DNA of 29,823 nucleotides from MGBC114844 sp910585855 (GTDB lineage Bacteria > Bacillota > Clostridia > Lachnospirales > Lachnospiraceae): assembly GCA_965646165.1 (NCBI GenBank), contig CBFFYP010000058.1, positions 1 through 29,823 on the forward strand, given 5' to 3'. Below, one piece after another: positions 1 through 6,752 of the stretch; the first letter of the stretch is position 1; every line of letters starts with the position of its first letter. The notes under the pieces were generated by a model. That model ran no database searches and was not told the DNA's origin. It was given only the letters and a program-made list of their open reading frames with translations. Made by a program: the position numbers and the translations under genes.

Positions 1-1
1 A

Positions 2-181
2 GGCGCAGTTTCCAGATATGTTCGGTGTTTAATCAATATCCGTTGTTACAAGGATAAACTGCAGCAGTTGATTCAGCACGTTAAAAACGTAAGATCCATT
101 ATCCGTCCTGACAGACATTTCAAAAGGAAAGTGAGTCATCATGGAATAATAAATGGTTTTTGCATACGCATAAATTTATAG
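2..181 (+). other. Unrecognised ORF fragment, open at the window edge
   Basis: A reading frame open from the window edge runs to a TAG at 179-181 and encodes about 59 residues rich in Arg, Lys and Ile, without a start codon inside the window. It could be the tail of a mobile-element protein given the remnants that follow, but I do not recognise a family. The 182-410 stretch after it holds only a weak 70-residue frame (185-397) without a good ribosome site, which I do not call. Confidence 0.2.
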
Positions 182-345
182 TTAGTGAAATTTGGGCTTA
201 AGTTGACGACATTGAATGGGCGTATAGCTTGCAGTCCCGCTTGCAGAGCTTTTCACGCTTATGCTGACTATATATCTGATATGCAGGCATCGGGAACAGT
301 ACCATTATTTTTGAAAGAAAGGCAGGCAAGAAATATTAGATGCAG

Positions 346-390
346 AGCCGATGAACGTGTGAGCAATCACAGTTTGTCGGCTTTTCTTTT
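346..390 (+). terminator. Weak intrinsic terminator candidate
   Basis: AGCCGA (346-351) can pair with TCGGCT (377-382), followed directly by a run rich in T (TTTCTTTTT). The loop is long (25 nt), so this is only a moderate candidate. It would end transcription from whatever lies left of the window. Confidence 0.3.
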
Positions 391-413
391 TACATAACTA
401 AAGGCAGGTACGT

Positions 414-445
414 CCACCAAATTAAAAAAAACGGCGATTTGGTGG
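414..445. repeat. Perfect 9-bp inverted repeat
   Basis: CCACCAAAT (414-422) and ATTTGGTGG (437-445) are exact reverse complements separated by 14 nt. No T-run follows on the plus strand. It lies within mobile-element debris and may be a protein-binding palindrome or an old element end; its role is unknown. Confidence 0.4.
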
Positions 446-482
446 GCGGTATTGCTATTGCCCGAAAGACTTAACAAGCACT

Positions 483-518
483 CTCCAAACCTGTTTCAAG
501 TTTGGAGGGATTTTTATT
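483..518 (+). terminator. Intrinsic terminator candidate
   Basis: CTCCAAAC (483-490) pairs exactly with GTTTGGAG (500-507) across a 9-nt loop, and GGATTTTTATT follows. The shape is that of a Rho-independent terminator. No intact gene lies upstream within the window, so the unit it served is unknown. Confidence 0.5.
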
Positions 519-673
519 ACCTGCAAATAGCAATTTCCATTTACATATATCATATCGGGGATGGGTAGACAGCCTGTTAAAAAAAGCCTTGTCAGTGCAA
601 GGGGGCTTTCTACCCAAGAAGTAGAAGTCAAATCTCTACATATAAGGACCAATATATCTATAAACCGTGAGGG

Positions 674-823
674 TGTGACAGCCTTTGCGGCAGTTCGATG
701 TATACGAATAAACACGCATGGACAAATAAAGACGGCACATATAAGGAAGTCTACTATTATGTATGCGGAAGAAATAAGCAAGAGCGGGGGCGTCATTGTG
801 ACTATAAGGCATCTTTACTGTGA
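674..823 (+). pseudogene. Serine recombinase fragment (zinc-ribbon region)
   Basis: Read from 674, this frame gives C-D-S-L-C-G-S-S-M-Y-T-N-K-H and then YKEVYYYVCGRNKQERGRHC before DYKASL and a stop. The two cysteine pairs (CxxxC and CxxxxxxxxxxxC) and the aromatic YYYxC run are typical of the zinc-beta-ribbon of large serine recombinases carried by Tn4451-like and conjugative elements. No catalytic N-terminal domain is present; upstream frames are closed by stops (a TGA at 668-670 in this frame). It is a remnant of an excised or decayed integrative element. It ends where HsdR-like sequence begins in another frame, so two unrelated genes have been joined here. Confidence 0.55.
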
Positions 824-1228
824 AGATAAGGAAGTATTGATAACCATTAATAAAGCAATTGATGCAAGCCCGGAGTTGCGTAGAAAGAAGAAACTTGTTG
901 AAACCTTTATTGCAGGAATCAATGATGTGGATGATGTCATGAACAAATGGCATAGCTATGTGGTGGAACAGCGTGACCATGATCTTGATATGATTATTGT
1001 GGAAGAAAAACTGAAACCAGAAGATACCCGAAATTCATGGAGAATGTATTCCGAAACGGAGAAATAAAAACAGCCGGGACAGACATAGACAAGCTCATGC
1101 CTCCAATTTCTTGCTTTGGCGGTGGCGGCAGAGCTAAGAAAAAAAGGGTGTTATTGATAAGCTGGTTTTTCTCTTATGTTTGGATATACTGCCGGATTCC
1201 ATTGGCAGCAGCATTGGATGTTTTTTAA
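824..1228 (+). pseudogene. hsdR: Type I restriction R subunit (HsdR) C-terminal remnant
   Basis: From about 831 the translation reads EVLITINKAIDASPELRRKK, then FIAGINDVDDVMNKWHSYV and EEKLKPEDTR, which I recognise as the C-terminal helical region of type I restriction endonuclease HsdR. At about 1031 the frame shifts by one base: the natural continuation K-F-M-E-N-V-F-R-N-G-E-I-K-T, then GTDIDKLMPP and FGGGGRAKKK, is found one frame over. A second shift lies in the A-run near 1139-1146, where the expected KKGVIDKL appears in a third frame. Only about the last 110 residues of a roughly 1000-residue protein remain, with no helicase or nuclease domain and no hsdM or hsdS nearby. Both shifts sit at A-runs, typical of decay by slippage. 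Confidence 0.65.
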
Positions 1229-1292
1229 TCACAAGGAAAAATTTTATATTCGGGAAGTGATTTCACAGAAATTCCTAGTAACTTTCATGTAG

Positions 1293-1320
1293 TTTCCACA
1301 TTTCTGTTTTAGACTATAAA
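1293..1320 (+). promoter_or_regulatory. Candidate sigma-A promoter for the small secreted protein
   Basis: TTTCCA (1293-1298) and TATAAA (1315-1320) are separated by 16 bp, about 45 bp upstream of the ATG at 1366. The -35 box is poor, so this is a modest call. Confidence 0.3.
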
Positions 1321-1365
1321 TGCTGAGAAGTGAATCAGTAAATACAAAAAGGCAGGTGGAATTTT

Positions 1366-1767
1366 ATGGAAAAAAGGAAATGGGCTGTGGAAATTGTAAG
1401 TGCTATGCTTGCTGTTATGCTGTCAACGGCGGCGATGCCTGTTTTTGCGGCTGAAACTAAAACGGATGTTTCTGTTGATGTGAGTGATTACAGCTATCTG
1501 TTAGGACAGCAGCGGAGTACTGGGCGCAATGAGCTTTATGCACAAGCAGAGCAGATGGAAGATGAAGCTGAGCGTAAGTCATTCCTGATTGAAAATGGCA
1601 TTACGGATACTGAATATTCCGAAGAAGTAACAGCTTTTTATAGCTATGTAGGCGGTAAAGAAAGGGGATTGGGTTATCGTTTTTCTGATACTACAGAGCA
1701 ATCTGAAACAGTGAGTAGTTATAGTTATGTGGCTGGGCAGCAACATGGTTTGAATTACCGTCGTTGA
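1366..1767 (+). CDS. Small secreted protein with three Y-S-Y-V-x-G repeats
   Basis: This 133-residue protein starts at an ATG preceded by AGGTGG. Residues 1-28 form a classic signal peptide: a charged start (MEKRKW), a hydrophobic stretch and a cleavage-like PVFA/A site. The mature part has three diverged copies of one motif: residues 42-53 (YSYLLGQQRSTG), 92-105 (YSYVGGKERGLGYR) and 119-132 (YSYVAGQQHGLNYR), the last ending one residue before the C terminus. Between the first two lies an acidic helix-like stretch (about 56-76). I do not recognise a family. The repeats and C-terminal placement would fit an exported peptide precursor or a small surface-binding repeat protein, but nothing nearby (no peptidase, ABC exporter or sensor kinase) supports a specific role. 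A strong terminator follows, so it is a single-gene unit. Confidence 0.7.
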   Translation: MEKRKWAVEIVSAMLAVMLSTAAMPVFAAETKTDVSVDVSDYSYLLGQQRSTGRNELYAQAEQMEDEAERKSFLIENGITDTEYSEEVTAFYSYVGGKERGLGYRFSDTTEQSETVSSYSYVAGQQHGLNYRR

Positions 1768-1794
1768 TACAGTGAAGCAAAGTTGCACGAATGA

Positions 1795-1844
1795 GGCAAG
1801 TTGATTAGCATAGTATTATTAGCTGTCAGCTTGCCGTTTTATTT
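1795..1844 (+). terminator. Intrinsic terminator after the small secreted protein
   Basis: GGCAAGTTGATTAGC (1795-1809) pairs with GCTGTCAGCTTGCC (1822-1835) with minor mismatches, followed by GTTTTATTT. It begins about 28 nt after the stop codon at 1767. Confidence 0.65.
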
Positions 1845-1989
1845 GTGTAAAACGCACAAGAAAATACAATTTTTCGGAAAATGAAAAATAAAATAATACA
1901 CAAGGTACTTTCTGGTATATAATGATGTTATAGCATTGCGGCGAAAACCCACACGCTTGCGTGCAGGATGAAAGCCGCTTTTCTTTTAC

Positions 1990-2018
1990 TTGACATTTAC
2001 ATATATTGGATGTATAAT
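1990..2018 (+). promoter_or_regulatory. Consensus sigma-A promoter of the IS200/IS605 unit
   Basis: TTGACA (1990-1995) and TATAAT (2013-2018) are both perfect consensus and are separated by exactly 17 bp. It reads towards the ribbon-helix-helix gene at 2118. Such a strong promoter in front of a transposase unit suggests that the RHH protein, or antisense or translational control, limits expression. Confidence 0.75.
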
Positions 2019-2117
2019 CTATGTATAAACAATGAAAAGAAACACCATGTTTACTCTTAAATGTGAGTATTGCGGTTTTGAGAAATTTTGAATTACAACT
2101 GTTAAAGGAGAAATTTG

Positions 2118-2315
2118 ATGGCAAGACCAAAAAGTAACAATGTACAAATTAACATTTCCATTCCTTCTGAATGGAAGACAGAGCTTGAAAACCTTGCACG
2201 TATCTATTCCGTTGAGGAAGGTAAGACGGTTACGTTTCTCGACCTAATGCGCAGAGGGATTCAGGAAAAGTATCAGCTAGGGGGAAAAGGCAATGAGCGA
2301 AGAACAATATCATAG
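2118..2315 (+). CDS. Ribbon-helix-helix DNA-binding protein ahead of tnpA
   Basis: The 65-residue protein begins at ATG 2118 behind AAAGGAG. MARPKSNNVQINISIPSEWK gives a beta-strand (VQINISIP) followed by two helices, the pattern of Arc/MetJ-type ribbon-helix-helix repressors, with a basic N-terminal arm. It overlaps the start of tnpA by 23 nt, so the two are translationally coupled under one promoter. A likely role is autorepression of the transposase operon or a part in transposition complex assembly; this is inference from position. No antitoxin partner is visible. Confidence 0.65.
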   Translation: MARPKSNNVQINISIPSEWKTELENLARIYSVEEGKTVTFLDLMRRGIQEKYQLGGKGNERRTIS

Positions 2316-2709
2316 TGCTTCGTATTGCAAGTACCTGATACAGTATCATATTATATGGTGTCCTAAATTCCGATTTTCCGTTTTGCAAGGAAATGTGGAT
2401 GCCGTACTGAAACAAATATTACAAAAAATATGTGACGATTATGATTACTCTATAAAGGCTCTTGAAGTGATGCCAGACCATATCCATATATTTGTAGATG
2501 TTCCCCAGACAATTGCTCCTTGTGATGTCGTAAGGACATTGAAGAGTATAAGTGCTATCGAGCTGTTCAAGGCGTTTCCACAGCTAAAACAGTTTTATGC
2601 AAGATGCGGTGTATTATGGTCAAGAGGATATTTTGTGTCAACGGTAGGTCATATAACTGAAGATACAATAATCCAATACATGGAGGAACAGAAAAATCAT
2701 GGCGAATGA
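2293..2709 (+). CDS. tnpA: IS200/IS605-family Y1 transposase TnpA
   Basis: This 138-residue protein is full length for the single-strand Y1 (HUH) transposases, which cut and rejoin one DNA strand at end hairpins. The HUH metal motif is at residues 63-65 (PDHIHIF), the WSRGYFVSTVG block is at 109-119, and the catalytic tyrosine is expected at Tyr129 (TIIQYMEEQ). N-terminal KYLIQYHIIWCPKFR is the usual first strand. It starts inside the end of the RHH gene and ends 11 nt past the start of the tnpB remnant. All catalytic residues are present, so the enzyme may still be active and could act on related ends elsewhere. Confidence 0.9.
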   Translation: MSEEQYHSASYCKYLIQYHIIWCPKFRFSVLQGNVDAVLKQILQKICDDYDYSIKALEVMPDHIHIFVDVPQTIAPCDVVRTLKSISAIELFKAFPQLKQFYARCGVLWSRGYFVSTVGHITEDTIIQYMEEQKNHGE

Positions 2710-3206
2710 AGAATACCATAAAATTCTAAAACAATATCAGAAACGTTCTGACAGGCATAGTTTCGTTGTTGAAACAGATATGCCTTATTCTGATGTACGG
2801 AAAGTCATAGCCCTTTCTGATAAAATATGTAAGGCAGGAAACGAGCTTGTCCGTCTTATGAGAAAGAATTATGATCCGCTCATATGTACCAAAAGATACC
2901 ATTGAGAAAAAGTTCAAAGTTAGTGGTGACACATATATAAAAGTTCCGAATCATTACAGGGCAAGTCAGTACGACCATACGGCTGATAACTACATGAAGA
3001 AGAAACTGTCTGACAGGTTCTATAAGTTAAGCGATGGAACTTTAGTGCAGGGGGATTGGTATTCCTCATTTTTGCTTTACTGTTACGATTATAGAACACA
3101 AGACATTGACAAAGAGAAATCTATCAAAGAGTTTAACCGATGCTATGGAAAAGAAAAAGCCTTAATCACATGGATTAAGGCTAATAAGATAAAAATATGG
3201 AACTAA
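2699..3206 (+). pseudogene. tnpB: TnpB (IS605 OrfB-like) remnant, centre deleted
   Basis: The frame starting at ATG 2699 gives the N-terminal end of a large TnpB-type protein (residues 1-58, including IALSDKICKAGNELVRLMRK), then goes out of frame at about 2870. The frame from 2871 to 3206 gives what looks like the C-terminal end of the same family: KVPNHYRASQYDHTADNYMK, then KKLSDRFYKLSDGT, VQGDWYSSFLLYC and a final lysine-rich segment. The whole central part with the RuvC Asp-Glu-Asp residues is missing, probably several hundred residues. The product cannot be a functional RNA-guided nuclease. Family assignment is from memory of related C-terminal sequences; the N-terminal part is less certain. 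Confidence 0.55.
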
Positions 3207-3478
3207 AATGGATTAACAACGGGATACTTGGGGAGATTGACTGTACTTCCTTGCCTAGAAACAGAAATTTACCGATAATGTGGTCGTTGGGCTGCTTGGT
3301 AATGAAAGTTCTCACTCAAATAGATTTATACTTGTATTTCCAAAGTCTGAAAATGATGTACGATTACGAGTTACGCTTGGTAGTGAGAATCCTACAGGCT
3401 TGCCTGTGGGAGCAGTCAGCAAAATGAATGATACTGGTTTTGATAACAATAAAGAAATAAAAATGAAAGGATTTTATA
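3207..3478 (+). other. Unrecognised frameshifted coding remnant
   Basis: One frame (from about 3259) reads NVVVGLLGNESSH, FILVFPKSENDVRLRV and NPTGLPVGAVSKMN; its upstream part appears in a different frame (MELKWINNGILGEIDCT from 3197). The amino-acid composition is protein-like, but there is no start with a ribosome site and the frame is broken at about 3260. I do not recognise the family. It ends shortly before the Nudix gene. Confidence 0.25.
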
Positions 3479-3970
3479 ATGGAAAAAGTATATGATTGTG
3501 GATTTACAAAAGAAAATAACTGGTTTCGATATCGTGCAGGTGCTATTATAATTGAAGAGGGTTGTGTATTATTTGCCGGAAATAAACATGAGGATTATTT
3601 TTATTCCATCGGCGGTGGTGTACATATGGGAGAAACCGCTGAAGATGCTATAAAGAGAGAAGTATTCGAAGAAACTGGGATTTATTATGAGATAGATCAT
3701 TTAGCAGTTATCCATGAAAATTTCTTTCATGAAAACAGTGGTACACTAAAGGGATTAAACTGTCATGAAATAAGTTTTTATTTTTTGATGAAACCAAGAG
3801 GAACAAAAGAACTCTGTAGTGACAGTTATACTCGTGGTATAAAAGAGGAAATGCATTGGATACCGATTGAAGATTTGGGAAAATATAAGGCGTTTCCAAG
3901 TTTTCTAAAGGATTATCTTGGAAAAGAACATACGGAAATTGAGCATATTGTGACAGATGAAAGAAAATAG
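3479..3970 (+). CDS. Nudix hydrolase
   Basis: This 163-residue cytosolic protein carries a complete Nudix box at residues 46-68: G46, E52, then REVFEETGI (60-68), matching GX5EX7REUXEEXGU. Glu64 and Glu65 are expected to bind the metal ions that drive hydrolysis of a nucleoside diphosphate linked to another group. The start is ATG 3479, preceded by AAAGGA. The substrate cannot be told: the N-terminal FRYRAGAIIIEEGCVLFAG and the C-terminal WIPIEDLGKYKAFPSFLKDY are of the general ADP-ribose/8-oxo-dGTP-like type. It stands alone between decayed genes and may be cargo of a former mobile region, or a resident gene that survived. Confidence 0.85.
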   Translation: MEKVYDCGFTKENNWFRYRAGAIIIEEGCVLFAGNKHEDYFYSIGGGVHMGETAEDAIKREVFEETGIYYEIDHLAVIHENFFHENSGTLKGLNCHEISFYFLMKPRGTKELCSDSYTRGIKEEMHWIPIEDLGKYKAFPSFLKDYLGKEHTEIEHIVTDERK

Positions 3971-4058
3971 AAACAGGATTGATTGTATTGGATATATGAA
4001 ATATTTGGTACGATTTATAAATGAGGGGAAGAAAGGAGTGAGAACGTTTGGATGTTAA

Positions 4059-4352
4059 GGAGTTGTTGAAGGAGGTATTTTTAAAACAATTATTCCATTA
4101 AATGATACCGCAATGATGAAGTTAGGACCGACAGTGAGTAACCAAGTGGTACAGAGCGATGTTGGGAATAAAATACTTGAATATTGTAAAGTTGCTCGAA
4201 CGAAAAAAGAAATTGCGGAATTTATAGATTTTAAAAATCTGACTTATATGACACGTAAATATTTAAAGCCATTGTTGGAAGAAAAGAAGTTGTTATATAC
4301 AATATCAGAGAAGCCGCAAAGCAGACTGCAGAAATATATAACAAAAAAGTAA
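4059..4352 (+). pseudogene. C-terminal tail of an AAA-4/RecG-like ATP-binding protein
   Basis: The frame opens after a TAA at 4056-4058 and encodes 97 residues. GGIFKTIIPL is the end of the ATPase-like part, and NKILEYCKVARTKKEIAEFI, YLKPLLEEKKL and EKPQSRLQKY form the C-terminal winged-helix of the AAA-4 (HATPase_c_4, RecG-related) family, which often carries an N-terminal Schlafen-type AlbA_2 domain. About 350-400 N-terminal residues of the usual protein are missing. An internal ATG pair (4113 and 4116) has no convincing ribosome site, so I treat this as a remnant. Confidence 0.55.
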
Positions 4353-4452
4353 AAACGAAAGGATTTTTTAGAATTATAATATATGGTATGGAATTATCTG
4401 ATATACTTATAAAAAGCAGCGATAAAACAGTTTGATGAAAAGAGGGGATAGG

Positions 4453-4605
4453 ATGGAATATGTAAAAGCAGCGAAAGAAAGTTTAGATTTTATCTATGAG
4501 ATTGTACAGAATACAGTTAAAGCAATTTATCCTAAATACTATCCCAAAGAGGTTGTAGATTTTTTCTGTGAACTTCACAGCAGAGAGAATATTGCAAAGA
4601 TATAG
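4453..4605 (+). pseudogene. GNAT acetyltransferase, N-terminal half (interrupted)
   Basis: It starts at ATG 4453 behind GAGGGGATAGG. The 50 residues include EYVKAAKESLDFIYEIV, AIYPKYYPKEVVDFF and LHSRENIAKI, the first helix-strand part of a GNAT N-acetyltransferase, and then meet a TAG. The rest of the same protein resumes at 6278. The family is expected to continue as K-D-I-E-N-G-N; here one base is missing in the A-run (GCAAAG), so the half gene is both split and slipped. The 4606-6277 insert is an IS607-like element. Confidence 0.75.
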
Positions 4606-4711
4606 TGTATGAAATAGATAAAAATATGAAATTATATTAAATATTTTAACAAAATAATTAAAAAGTATATTCGAATCTATTATAATTATGTCAGGAAAAG
4701 AGGTGGTTATC

Positions 4712-5064
4712 GTGTGGTCAAAAGAAGTGTTACAACTGCTTGGAATTTCCCATCCAACACTGACAAAATATGTAAAAACAGGCTGTCAAGGGTTGGTTTT
4801 GACCTGTTTTACTATGTATTCCAGAACGTAGTGATGAGCGAAGTTGGCTCTGTAAAACGGGACAGTGAGGAAATTTTTGAAGAAATCCTATTGCTGTTAC
4901 ATGGTTATTCTATAAAGCGGTACAGAAAAAGAAAAGCGAAAAAAATAAGAGAGGTGTTAGAAAGTGATGACCGTACAGAGAGTGGAAAAACACATCATAA
5001 AACCATCAAATATCCATTATGCTTTGCTGGATCATTTCTGTTTTCTTTCGAAAAACCTGTATAA
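4712..5064 (+). pseudogene. tnpA: IS607-family TnpA (serine recombinase), centre deleted
   Basis: From GTG 4712 (ribosome site GAGGTGG) the first residues are V-W-S-K-E-V-L-Q-L-L-G-I-S-H-P-T-L-T-K-Y, the MerR-like helix-turn-helix head of IS607 transposases. After about 25 residues the sequence jumps, in another frame (4714 frame), to RLSRVGFDLF, then VVMSEVGSVKRDSEEIFEEI and LLLHGYSIKRYRKRKAKKI, the C-terminal part. The catalytic serine-recombinase core in between is gone, so no transposition activity is expected from this copy. The remnant overlaps the start of tnpB, as in intact IS607 elements. Confidence 0.65.
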
Positions 5065-6205
5065 TCACGCAAATTTCATCATGCGCCATGCGTTTCTAAG
5101 AAATCACAAAGCAGTCGCTTATTGCGATCTGGATAAAATACTGAAAGCAGATGAAACATATCCTGATTACAGGGCAATGCCTACGGCACAGTCTGCACAG
5201 CAGGTATTGCGGCTACTGGAAAAGAATTGGAAGTCTTTTTTTCAGTCCATAAAAAACTGGACAAGGAACAAAGATAACTATACAGGACAGCCAAAACTTC
5301 CAAAGTATAAAAAGAAAGACGGCAAGAATCTCCTGATCCTGACAAACCAGAATGTAAAATTACGGGATGGGGTTTTAAGATTTCCAAAAAAATTTGGGGG
5401 GTTCTTCCTAAAGCTGAAATGCTGCGAAAAGGATCGTTTTCATACCTTTCATCAGGTACGGTTTATTCCAAAACAGGGTTATATCGTAGCAGAAATTGTT
5501 TACAGTATTTTCATTGATGAAGCAAAGCCAGACAATCAGCGTTACTGTAGTATCGACATTGGCATAGACAACTTGGCAGCCGTAACAACAAATGCAGGAT
5601 ACCAGACATACCTCATAAACGGCAAAGGTCTAAAGTCCGTCAATCAATACTACAATAAGCAGATGTCCCATTACAGGGAAACGGCAAAACGGATGAATGG
5701 CAGGGATGTTACAAAACGGATGGTGCGGATGAGCGCAAAAAGGAATCGGAAAATGGAGGACTACATGCACAAGGCAAGCCGGAAGATTGTAAAAGACTGT
5801 GTGGACAAGGATATCCATACGATTGTAATTGGATATAACAAGGGCTGGAAAAGGGAAGCGGGGTTAGGTAGGAAGGTGAACCAGAGTTTTGCTGGGATAC
5901 CCACACAGCGTTTGATAGAAATGATACAGTATAAGGCACAGGAAGCCGGAATCCATGTGATTTTAACCGAAGAATCCTATACATCTGGAACCAGTTTTTT
6001 GGATAGGGAAGAACCAGTGAAAAAAAATTACAAGAAAAGTCGACGTGTATACAGAGGATTGTTTCACAGCAATCATGGTATACAGATAAACGCTGACATT
6101 AATGCTTCCTGTCAAATATTAAAAAAAGTATTCCCAGCAGCATATGCGAATGGGATAGAGGGTGTGGTGTTACATCCATTCAAAGTAAATGCAGCTTTCG
6201 TATAA
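4964..6205 (+). CDS. tnpB: TnpB RNA-guided nuclease of an IS607-like element
   Basis: This 413-residue protein (ATG at 4967 is an equally likely start) has the full TnpB layout: an N-terminal helical part with FLSKNLYNHANFIMR (residues 27-41), a beta-barrel-like wedge part (about 110-180), and a RuvC nuclease whose acidic residues are visible as Asp198 (CSIDIGID), Glu336/Glu337 (ILTEESYTSG) and Asp378 (INADINAS). The zinc-finger cysteines found in many TnpB proteins are absent, as in the subgroup with TSxxSFLD in this place. The C-terminal tail after 390 ends with HPFKVNAAF. TnpB cuts DNA next to a transposon-adjacent motif, guided by RNA from the element's right end, and helps keep the element in place. 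The gene is intact although the partner tnpA is broken. Confidence 0.85.
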   Translation: MMTVQRVEKHIIKPSNIHYALLDHFCFLSKNLYNHANFIMRHAFLRNHKAVAYCDLDKILKADETYPDYRAMPTAQSAQQVLRLLEKNWKSFFQSIKNWTRNKDNYTGQPKLPKYKKKDGKNLLILTNQNVKLRDGVLRFPKKFGGFFLKLKCCEKDRFHTFHQVRFIPKQGYIVAEIVYSIFIDEAKPDNQRYCSIDIGIDNLAAVTTNAGYQTYLINGKGLKSVNQYYNKQMSHYRETAKRMNGRDVTKRMVRMSAKRNRKMEDYMHKASRKIVKDCVDKDIHTIVIGYNKGWKREAGLGRKVNQSFAGIPTQRLIEMIQYKAQEAGIHVILTEESYTSGTSFLDREEPVKKNYKKSRRVYRGLFHSNHGIQINADINASCQILKKVFPAAYANGIEGVVLHPFKVNAAFV

Positions 6206-6277
6206 ACTGTATTGATTGGTAAACAAATTTTATTAAAATATTTAAAGTATTATAATGATTTTAGTGAATTTGATAAC

Positions 6278-6610
6278 ATAGAAAATGGTAATGCAGGTAT
6301 TTTACTGGTTGATAACCAAATTGTCGGAACGGGATGCTGCTTGGACAATCATATTATCAGAGTATATGTGTTGCCAAAGTTTCAGAGAAAAGGGTATGGC
6401 AGTTTTATTATGCAGTGTTTAGAAGATGAGATTTCGGCAAAGTATGATAAAGTATTGTTAGATGCATCTCTTCCTGCCAGTCATTTGTATGAGCAAAGAG
6501 GATATTATACTATAGAACATAAAAAGTGGTTTGTAGAAAATAATGTGGTTTTGGTTTATGAAGTGATGGAAAAAGAATTGATTAAAACAGGACTTTCGAA
6601 AGAACAGTAG
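6278..6610 (+). pseudogene. GNAT acetyltransferase, C-terminal half (interrupted)
   Basis: It resumes the gene broken at 4605, with I-E-N-G-N-A-G-I-L-L-V-D and then NQIVGTGCCLDNHIIRVYVL. The acetyl-CoA pyrophosphate loop is PKFQRKGYGSFIM (Q/R-x-x-G-x-G). LYEQRGYYTIEHKKWFVEN and VVLVYEVMEKEL complete the fold. The frame is open as far back as about 6209 through transposon sequence, but no ribosome site is seen there. Without the N-terminal half the protein should not fold as an enzyme. Confidence 0.75.
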
Positions 6611-6752
6611 TAGTTAAGCAAAAATTGGTTGGAATCTCATTTATTGAGATTTCGAGAAGTTATTGTTATATATATTATAAGAGCAAGGAGTGGCAATAGA
6701 TTGGATAAAATTGCGGTGTTTGCTATTGTATACGGATAGAGGTAATTATGTA

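Larger units (their letters stand above)
1930..3206 (+). mobile_element. Degenerate IS200/IS605-family element with an RHH gene
   Basis: The unit has, in order: a left-end hairpin region (GCGGC at 1939-1943 with GCCGC at 1974-1978, enclosing CACGCTTGCGTG), a consensus promoter, a ribbon-helix-helix ORF, an intact Y1 transposase gene, and a tnpB gene reduced to its two ends. A perfect stem of GCCTTAATC (3159-3167) and GATTAAGGC (3173-3181) near the right side could be the right-end hairpin that Y1 transposases use, though it lies inside coding sequence. Exact borders are not determined, because IS200/IS605 elements have no terminal inverted repeats or target duplications. Confidence 0.6.
4606..6277 (+). 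mobile_element. IS607-like element inserted in a GNAT gene
   Basis: The insert carries an IS607-type tnpA remnant and an intact tnpB, and separates two halves of one acetyltransferase gene. Both junctions show ATAG (4602-4605 on the left, 6278-6281 on the right), so the exact border is ambiguous by 4 bp, or this is a short duplication. The 107-nt left flank and the 72-nt stretch after tnpB are very A+T-rich and share TTAAAATATTTA-like words in opposite orientation. The 3' part of tnpB plus the right end is where an omega-RNA would lie, with the following acetyltransferase sequence as its guide; this is from knowledge of TnpB systems and not visible as a structure here. Confidence 0.6.

Noticed and set aside
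561..823. The first 87 residues of the plus-strand frame starting at 561
   Set aside because: Although in one frame with the HsdR tail, the recombinase homology in this stretch is in a different frame, so this frame is not the original coding one.
455..980. Minus-strand frames of 113 and 114 residues over the recombinase/HsdR remnants
   Set aside because: They are shadows of plus-strand remnants; their translations look unlike any protein family and have no ribosome sites.
2118..2315. Type II antitoxin gene
   Set aside because: The RHH protein is followed by a transposase gene and no small toxin-like gene is adjacent.
6210..6277. Acetyltransferase C-terminal half as a complete gene from 6212
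   Set aside because: The first 22 residues come from transposon end sequence, the start has no ribosome site, and the missing half is found at 4453-4605.
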